Shown here in pieces: positions 7,117 to 11,101 of a DNA stretch of 11,101 nt. Origin of the DNA: JBBIVP01 sp037439705 [NCBI: bacterium] (GTDB lineage Bacteria; JBBIVP01); contig JBBIVP010000055.1 in NCBI GenBank assembly GCA_037439705.1, positions 1 to 11,101 of the forward strand. The letters are read 5' to 3'. The notes beneath the pieces were generated by a model that worked only from the letters and a program-made list of their open reading frames with translations, searched no databases and was not told the origin of the DNA. Position numbers and translations under genes: made by a program. Position 1 is the first letter of the stretch. Each line of letters starts with the position of its first letter.

Positions 7117-7697
7117 AAGTAAAACTGAACGAAAAGGATGCACTAATTATTGTTGATGTCCAAAAAGATTTCTGTCCCGGAGGAGCACTTCCAGTTCCTG
7201 ATGGAGATAAGGTCGTTCCTGTTCTTAACAGATACATTGAGATTTTTTCTTCAAGGGGTCTTCCGGTTTTTGCAACAAGGGACTGGCATCCTTCAAATCA
7301 TTCTTCTTTTAAGGAGTACGGCGGACAGTGGCCACCTCATTGCATAAAAAATACTCCGGGCGCAGAATTCCATCCTGACCTGAAACTTCCTGAAAGAGTA
7401 AAGATAATTTCCAAGGCGGTAAGTAGATTCAAGGAAGCTTACTCAGGGTTTGAGGGAACAAAATTGAAGAATCACCTTAAGAGGCTGAAGAGAAGGAGAC
7501 TCTTCATCGGTGGACTTGCAACGGATTATTGTGTAAAAAATACCGTCCTTGATGCCCTAAAATTCGGATATATTGTTTTTTTACTTCTTGATGGTTCAAA
7601 GGGTGTGGATGTAAATAAGGGAGATAGCGAGAGAGCAATAGAGGAAATGCTTTCAAAGGGTGCTATCGGAATTGAAATAAGTGACTTGTTGCCATAA
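7113..7697 (+). CDS. pncA: Nicotinamidase (isochorismatase-like fold)
   Basis: This cytosolic enzyme hydrolyses nicotinamide to nicotinic acid and ammonia, the first step of NAD salvage through the Preiss-Handler route. It is 194 residues, near the usual 180-210. The catalytic triad is D15 (in IIVDVQKDF), K101 (in ISKAV) and C140 (in GGLATDYCVKNT). The metal-binding residues D57, H59 and H76 lie in TRDWHPSNHSSF and GQWPPHC, and the conserved AYSGFEG follows the lysine. These residues together favour nicotinamidase over other isochorismatase-like hydrolases. ATG overlaps the alpha-galactosidase stop (ATGA), and a strong ribosome site ggaggaggtg lies at 7101-7110. It is the last gene of this unit. 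Pairing with a galactosidase has no obvious metabolic logic and may only reflect genome compaction. Confidence 0.93.
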   Translation: MKVKLNEKDALIIVDVQKDFCPGGALPVPDGDKVVPVLNRYIEIFSSRGLPVFATRDWHPSNHSSFKEYGGQWPPHCIKNTPGAEFHPDLKLPERVKIISKAVSRFKEAYSGFEGTKLKNHLKRLKRRRLFIGGLATDYCVKNTVLDALKFGYIVFLLLDGSKGVDVNKGDSERAIEEMLSKGAIGIEISDLLP

Positions 7698-7789
7698 ATC
7701 CTTCTACCGCATTTCGGGTGTTTTCGGAAAAGAGTATCTGAGTTTTCTTTTTTGTTGTGCCCTCTCCTGTGTATTACTCAAAAAATTAT

Positions 7790-7819
7790 TTGAATTTAAT
7801 GACGGAAAAATGTTAAAAT
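7790..7819 (+). promoter_or_regulatory. Predicted leaderless-type promoter for the coiled-coil/nuclease gene
   Basis: TTGAAT (7790-7795) and TAAAAT (7814-7819) are 18 bases apart, and the ATG at 7826 begins six bases after the -10 box, so the mRNA probably starts at or beside the start codon. No Shine-Dalgarno sequence is present. The rest of the 128-base gap 7698-7825 shows no hairpin with a T-run that would terminate the pncA transcript, and no other recognisable element. Confidence 0.5.
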
Positions 7820-7825
7820 GTATTT

Positions 7826-8836
7826 ATGAAGAAGGGTAAGAAAATCAATGGTGTGAGGGAATCTTCAGAGAAGTACACTGTCCTTTCAGATGAGGATATA
7901 ATTCGTATAGTTGAGGAGAGACTTCCATCCATATTGAAGAAGAATCCTTCTTTAAAGAAAAGGTTAAAGGAGATGTTGGAGGACATATTTGTAACCAAGG
8001 AAGAGATAAAGGTTGTTCTTGAGGAGATAAAGAACCTTCGTATAGATATGAACAGGAGGTTTGAGGCGGTAGATAGAAGGTTTGAAGCAATAGATAGAAG
8101 GTTTGAGGTGGTGTTTGAGGAACTTAAACAGATAAGAAAGGATATGGATGAAAGGTTTATAGCGATGCAGAAGCAGATAGATGAGAGGTTCGAGGCGATG
8201 CAGAAGCAGATGGATGAAAGGTTTGCCAACATTCAGAAGCAGATGGATGAAAGGTTTGCCAACATTCAGAAGCAGATGGATGAGAGATTTGAGGCTATGC
8301 AGAAGCAGATGGACGAAAGGTTTGAGGCTATGCAAAAGCAGATGGATGAGAGGTTTAAAGCAATGGACGAGAGGTTCATCGCTCTACTAAAAGAAATGGA
8401 TGAGAGGTTTAAAGAGACAGTTAAAACCCTCTCCTCAAAAATAGACCGCCTTGGCTCAAGGTGGGGGGTTATGGCTGAAGACACATTGAGGAAGGGTTTT
8501 GAGGAGATTCTTTCTGATATGGGTTTTACCGTGATGAAGTGGAAAAAGTATGATAAAAATGGAGAAGTATTTTTAAGCCCCAGGGATGCGGAGGTGGACA
8601 TTCTCATAAAGGATGGCAAAACCTACGCTATTGAGGTTAAATCATCTCTGACAGCAGGAGAGGTTGACACATTTATAAGGTCTGTGGCATTTTATGAGAA
8701 ATCAGAGGGGAAAAAGGTTGATGAGAAAATTATAGTTACTGTTTATCCATATCCAGGGGTTGAAAAATATGCTCAATCCCTTGGCATCAAAATTCTTTCT
8801 CAGGTGGAGGATATAGGGAAGGAAGTTGAGCGGTAA
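7826..8836 (+). CDS. Hendecad-repeat coiled-coil protein with C-terminal PD-(D/E)XK nuclease-like domain (DUF3782-like)
   Basis: 336 residues in three parts. Residues 1-70 are charged and helical. Residues about 71-205 form a long coiled coil: first seven-residue units (VDRRFEA, IDRRFEV), then 11-residue units of the form MDERFEAMQKQ. Residues about 210-336 form a compact domain beginning RWGVMAEDTLRKGFEEIL with the pattern EVDILI...YAIEVKSS. D258, E270 and K272 give the D-x11-E-x-K signature of PD-(D/E)XK nucleases. Similar proteins (DUF3782 and relatives) are scattered and often multicopy in thermophiles and cyanobacteria; their role is unknown. A DNA-processing, defence or structural role would be speculation. 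The nuclease fold is inferred from the motif only. The gene stands alone, with a likely leaderless promoter, and converges on the beta-barrel gene with a 23-base gap and no terminator seen. Confidence 0.8.
   Translation: MKKGKKINGVRESSEKYTVLSDEDIIRIVEERLPSILKKNPSLKKRLKEMLEDIFVTKEEIKVVLEEIKNLRIDMNRRFEAVDRRFEAIDRRFEVVFEELKQIRKDMDERFIAMQKQIDERFEAMQKQMDERFANIQKQMDERFANIQKQMDERFEAMQKQMDERFEAMQKQMDERFKAMDERFIALLKEMDERFKETVKTLSSKIDRLGSRWGVMAEDTLRKGFEEILSDMGFTVMKWKKYDKNGEVFLSPRDAEVDILIKDGKTYAIEVKSSLTAGEVDTFIRSVAFYEKSEGKKVDEKIIVTVYPYPGVEKYAQSLGIKILSQVEDIGKEVER
8144..8428 (+). repeat. In-frame 33-bp tandem repeat array inside the coiled-coil gene
   Basis: Six full 33-bp units start at 8144, 8177, 8210, 8243, 8276 and 8309, followed by a 21-bp short unit (8342-8362) and two diverged 33-bp units (8363-8395, 8396-8428). 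Each begins with ATG or ATA plus GAT/GAC, encoding (M/I)DERF. Units 8210-8242 and 8243-8275 are identical base for base, a sign of recent duplication or homogenisation; the others differ at a few positions. Because the unit is a multiple of three, copy-number changes keep the reading frame, and several other frames stay open across the array by the same arithmetic. Confidence 0.93.
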
Positions 8837-8859
8837 AAATTACTCCATTGCAGTTTATC

Positions 8860-9408
8860 CTAAAACCCTATCTTCCACCTTATTCCATATGTCCATGTGA
8901 AGATGGTGCCACTCGGGGTGAGGTGTGATGTCATATCCGTTCCAACCCCAATGTTACCAGTAATCCAGTATGTAAGACCGCTTCCCCACACCCAGTCAAA
9001 ATCAACATTTGTATTCCCATTTCCACCGATTGTTATTCCCCATCCCATTCTTAAATAGGGCTGAAGCCTCGAAAATGTGTTTGGAATGAATGTGTATTTT
9101 ATGTTCACAAAATCAATAGCAATTCCCCACAAATCGTGTTCCATTACGGGTATAGCTACGAAGTTAAATCCAAAAGATAATCCTTTGATAATATAATACT
9201 CAGCATAAAGGTCAGGGATTACTAATCCAGCAGGTTCAATAAGAGATACTCCAAATCCACCATTCAACTGGAAAGCATTTTCAACGAGTTCATAATCACC
9301 TTTCTTTAATACCTTCTTTACTTGTCCCGGTGGCACTTGCTTGGGTTCAGCAAAAGATGTTCCCGCCATCATCAGCATTCCGACCACCCCGCACAGAAAC
9401 TTTTTCAT
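8860..9408 (-). CDS. Secreted small outer-membrane beta-barrel-like protein, unknown function
   Basis: 182 residues. A signal peptide is clear: MKKF, a hydrophobic core, then TSFA before EPK, with cleavage predicted after A20. A short basic/proline segment (PPGQVKKVLKKG) follows. The rest alternates aromatic and small residues in strand-like stretches (AFQLNGGFGVSL, YAEYYIIKGLSFGFNF, PYLRMGWGITIGG, WGSGLTYWITGNIGVG) and ends in WTYGIRWKIGF. A C-terminal aromatic in such a strand is the usual recognition signal for outer-membrane barrel assembly. With about 140 residues, an eight-stranded barrel is plausible. No specific family is recognised. The start is fixed by a strong ribosome site, aggaggtgaa (9420-9411 on the minus strand), three bases before ATG. 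It has its own promoter downstream of the CNNM genes, so it can be expressed independently of them. Confidence 0.75.
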   Translation of the reverse strand: MKKFLCGVVGMLMMAGTSFAEPKQVPPGQVKKVLKKGDYELVENAFQLNGGFGVSLIEPAGLVIPDLYAEYYIIKGLSFGFNFVAIPVMEHDLWGIAIDFVNIKYTFIPNTFSRLQPYLRMGWGITIGGNGNTNVDFDWVWGSGLTYWITGNIGVGTDMTSHLTPSGTIFTWTYGIRWKIGF

Positions 9409-9428
9409 AATTCACCTCCTTTTTTAAA

Positions 9429-9457
9429 AATTTACAGATAAAAAAATAAAATGTCAA
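9429..9457 (-). promoter_or_regulatory. Predicted sigma70-type promoter for the beta-barrel protein gene
   Basis: On the minus strand a perfect TTGACA (9457-9452) is followed after 17 bases by TAAATT (9434-9429). Transcription would start near 9422, leaving a leader of about 14 bases that contains the ribosome site AGGAGGTG. In contrast to the leaderless-type promoters elsewhere in the window, this one has a conventional layout. Confidence 0.65.
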
Positions 9458-9472
9458 GCAAATGTATAAATT

Positions 9473-10660
9473 TTAATTTTTTATAACCTCCACCTTTTTT
9501 ATGCACCTTCCATCTTCCTCAAGGATTTTTATTTTTAAGCCCTTATAATGGAAAATTTCGCCTTTTGCAGGTATCCTTCCAAGCATTCCCATTATAAAAC
9601 CAGAAACTGTTGTCCATTCACCCTCTTCTATATCAAGCCCGAATTCCTCGTTAAGTTTATCTATTCTTACATCCCCTCTTATTATAAATCTATTTTTTTC
9701 ATGAACTTCAACCCATACTTCTTCCTTTACATGCTCATCTCCTAAACCTCCAATGAGTTCACTCCAGAAGTCCTTAAGGGTGATTATTCCTGTGCATCCA
9801 CCGAATTCATCAACCGCAACCATCATTTCCTCCCTTTTTTTTGCATAAAGGCTCAGGATGCTCATGAGAGGTGCGTTCTCCGGAATGTAAAGAGGACGCT
9901 TCATCACACTTATGCCTGGAACACCATCATCTTTTCTCAAATAATCGTATATACTTATTATTCCTATTATGTTGTCAATCCTTCCCTCATAAACTGGATA
10001 TCTTGTATAACCGAATTTTTTGAAGAGTTCAACAATTCCCTCATCAATTCTGCTTTTTTCTATCAGTGCCACCTTAGATATTGGAATCATCACATCCTCA
10101 ACCCTTTCTGTTTTTATTTCCATTATTGTCTTGAGTCCTTCCTTCTCAAATGGATTTAGTTTGAAGAATCTGGATGTTTCTATGAGGCTTGCCATCTCTT
10201 CCCTCGTGTGAGGTGTCTTCAAATCCTTCAGGTCAAAAACCCTTTCAAAAAAATTTCTCAATTTAGATACCGCAAAGGCGATGGGATAAAACGCATACGA
10301 AATTGTCCATATAACCGGAAGAACGATAGGGGTTAAAGTTTTTGCCTTTCCCTTTCCAAGAAATTTCGGACCCACTTCTCCAAAGAAAAATATGAGAGGA
10401 ACGAGGAAAATTCCAGCGAGAATATCAGGTATCGGTGCTCCGAGTTTTATGAAGAATGTGGAAAAGAAGATGGCTGAAAGGTTCATGAAGAGATTTGTTC
10501 CTATGAGGGTTGTAGTAAGAATCCTTTCGGGGATTGAGATGTTAGAAAGGTTTTTCAGGCTGTATTTTGGTGTGGAGATGAAGCTCATTTCAGTAGAAGA
10601 AAAAAATCCCTCTAAGGTAATGAAAAATAGGGCAAGAATTATGTAAAAACTATTCTCCAA
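9473..10660 (-). CDS. CNNM (DUF21) / CBS-pair / CorC-HlyC domain membrane protein
   Basis: 395 residues with the standard order of the CorC/CNNM family, linked to magnesium or divalent-cation efflux (older name: hemolysin-like). Residues 1 to about 130 form the DUF21 membrane domain with about three to four segments and the family motifs FFSSTEMSF and FFFGEVGPKFLG (commonly GE..PK). Two CBS motifs follow: VEDVMIP...YTRYPVYEG.IDNIIGIISIYD, and RPLYIPENAPL...MMVAVDEFGGCTGIITLKDF. The C-terminal 80 or so residues, with EGEWTTVSGFIMGMLGRIPAKGE, form the transporter-associated CorC_HlyC domain. The start codon is TTG at 10660, supported by a GGAGGT ribosome site eight bases upstream; it overlaps the end of the preceding paralogue by 11 bases. 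The ion is not determined by sequence alone. Confidence 0.88.
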   Translation of the reverse strand: MENSFYIILALFFITLEGFFSSTEMSFISTPKYSLKNLSNISIPERILTTTLIGTNLFMNLSAIFFSTFFIKLGAPIPDILAGIFLVPLIFFFGEVGPKFLGKGKAKTLTPIVLPVIWTISYAFYPIAFAVSKLRNFFERVFDLKDLKTPHTREEMASLIETSRFFKLNPFEKEGLKTIMEIKTERVEDVMIPISKVALIEKSRIDEGIVELFKKFGYTRYPVYEGRIDNIIGIISIYDYLRKDDGVPGISVMKRPLYIPENAPLMSILSLYAKKREEMMVAVDEFGGCTGIITLKDFWSELIGGLGDEHVKEEVWVEVHEKNRFIIRGDVRIDKLNEEFGLDIEEGEWTTVSGFIMGMLGRIPAKGEIFHYKGLKIKILEEDGRCIKKVEVIKN

Positions 10661-11101
10661 CTATCTCTACCTCCAGAAGTTTCAAACTTCTCTCTTCCAC
10701 TTCCAGTGCTTTCATTTTTATTTTTCCAACTTCTATTTCGTCTCCCTTTTGTGGAATCCTTCCGAGTTTTTCTATGAAATAACTTCCTGCTGTCGTCCAG
10801 AAACCATCCTGAGGAGGGAGGGAAAGCTCTTCAACAAATTCATCAAAGGGCATCATTGCATCCACTATGAACTTTCTGTCTTCAATTTTTTTAATTGGAG
10901 GTTCCTGTATCTTTGCACCTATAAGAAAACCTCTCAAAAGGTCACGAGCTGTGACCGCTCCTGTAGTATTACCGTATTCGTCAACAACCATTGCAAAATT
11001 TATGTTCTTCAGCCTGAATTCCCTGAAAAGGGAGATGAGACTTTTGTTCTCGGGCACATAATATGGTTTTCGTGTAAGCGCTGTCCAGTCAAAGTTTTCC
11101 A
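10650..11101 (-). CDS. CNNM/CBS/CorC-type protein, C-terminal part (continues beyond the window)
   Basis: The 3' portion of a paralogue of the downstream gene. The frame is open to the window edge; residues before the GTG at 11057 (ENFDWTALTRKPYYVPENKS) continue the family pattern, so that GTG is internal and the true start lies outside. Visible are the end of a CBS pair (FAMVVDEYGNTTGAVTARDLLRGFL) and a complete CorC_HlyC domain (KFIVDAMMPFDEF...DGFWTTAGSYFIEKLGRIPQKGDEIE) ending in VEIVGE. The membrane domain is expected upstream but not seen. The 11-base overlap with the next gene indicates one operon. Two CNNM-type proteins in tandem suggest a duplicated or heteromeric cation-export unit, which is inference. 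Confidence 0.85.
   Translation of the reverse strand, partial: ENFDWTALTRKPYYVPENKSLISLFREFRLKNINFAMVVDEYGNTTGAVTARDLLRGFLIGAKIQEPPIKKIEDRKFIVDAMMPFDEFVEELSLPPQDGFWTTAGSYFIEKLGRIPQKGDEIEVGKIKMKALEVEERSLKLLEVEIVGE

Noticed and set aside
7698-7789. Possible terminator after pncA (tttcggg...ttttcggaaa, then a T-rich run)
   Set aside because: The pairing is only about four bases (TTTC/GAAA) with mismatches, and the T-rich run is not directly after it. Too weak to call.
8144-8428. CRISPR-like regularly spaced repeat
   Set aside because: The units are directly adjacent with no unique spacers, lie inside a coding frame and encode a coiled coil. This is a coding minisatellite.
7813-8619. Long open frames on the minus strand and in another plus frame across the 33-bp repeats
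   Set aside because: They arise because the repeat length is a multiple of three and the unit has few stops. Their products are low-complexity echoes (Ser/Leu/His-rich or Arg/Trp-rich) with no family resemblance.
9473-10660. Hemolysin toxin gene
   Set aside because: The name is historical. The DUF21, CBS and CorC_HlyC domains indicate a cation-transport-linked membrane protein, not a pore-forming toxin.

Overview
The window reads as a compact chromosomal stretch of an AT-rich (about 40 % GC by spot counts), diderm, probably thermophilic bacterium. The diderm call rests on a signal-peptide protein ending in a beta-barrel-type aromatic residue and on a lipoprotein glycosidase. The thermophile call rests on Lys/Glu-rich proteins, AGA/AGG arginine codons and families common in thermophiles (DUF1646, hendecad-repeat DUF3782-like protein, Thermotoga-like GH36). 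Both are inferences. An uncultured candidate phylum assembled from a metagenome is plausible, because the first ~125 bases are about 63 % GC and look like a chimeric or misassembled end. No phage, insertion sequence or CRISPR array was seen.

Layout. (1) About 1-2885, plus strand: the C-terminal end of a polyprenyl diphosphate synthase, then dxs (first enzyme of the MEP isoprenoid pathway), then a TrmN6-like N6-adenine methyltransferase. Genes overlap by 14 and 4 bases, so this is one isoprenoid-centred operon. (2) 2880-4933, minus strand: a DUF1646 ion-transporter-like membrane protein followed, through a GTGA overlap, by an AmrS-type radical SAM enzyme. This operon converges on the first and the stop codons overlap. 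(3) 4934-7697, plus strand: a good sigma70-type promoter, tRNA-Pro(UGG), and only 11 bases later a GH36 alpha-galactosidase with a lipoprotein signal. The nicotinamidase pncA follows through an ATGA overlap. The tRNA promoter is the only evident promoter for these genes. (4) 7826-8836, plus strand: a coiled-coil protein built from 33-bp tandem repeats (11-residue units) capped by a PD-(D/E)XK nuclease-like domain, probably on a leaderless mRNA. (5) 8860-11101, minus strand: a small secreted, probably outer-membrane beta-barrel protein with its own promoter, preceded by two tandem CNNM/CBS/CorC-type membrane proteins, the first of which runs off the window.

Most genes are conserved housekeeping types. 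The most unusual features are the tRNA-mRNA linkage at 5044-5130, the repeated TAAAAT-N6-ATG arrangement suggesting leaderless transcripts at two genes, the repeat-built coiled-coil/nuclease gene with two identical adjacent repeat units, and the AmrS-DUF1646 pairing without the usual AmrA/AmrB partners in view.
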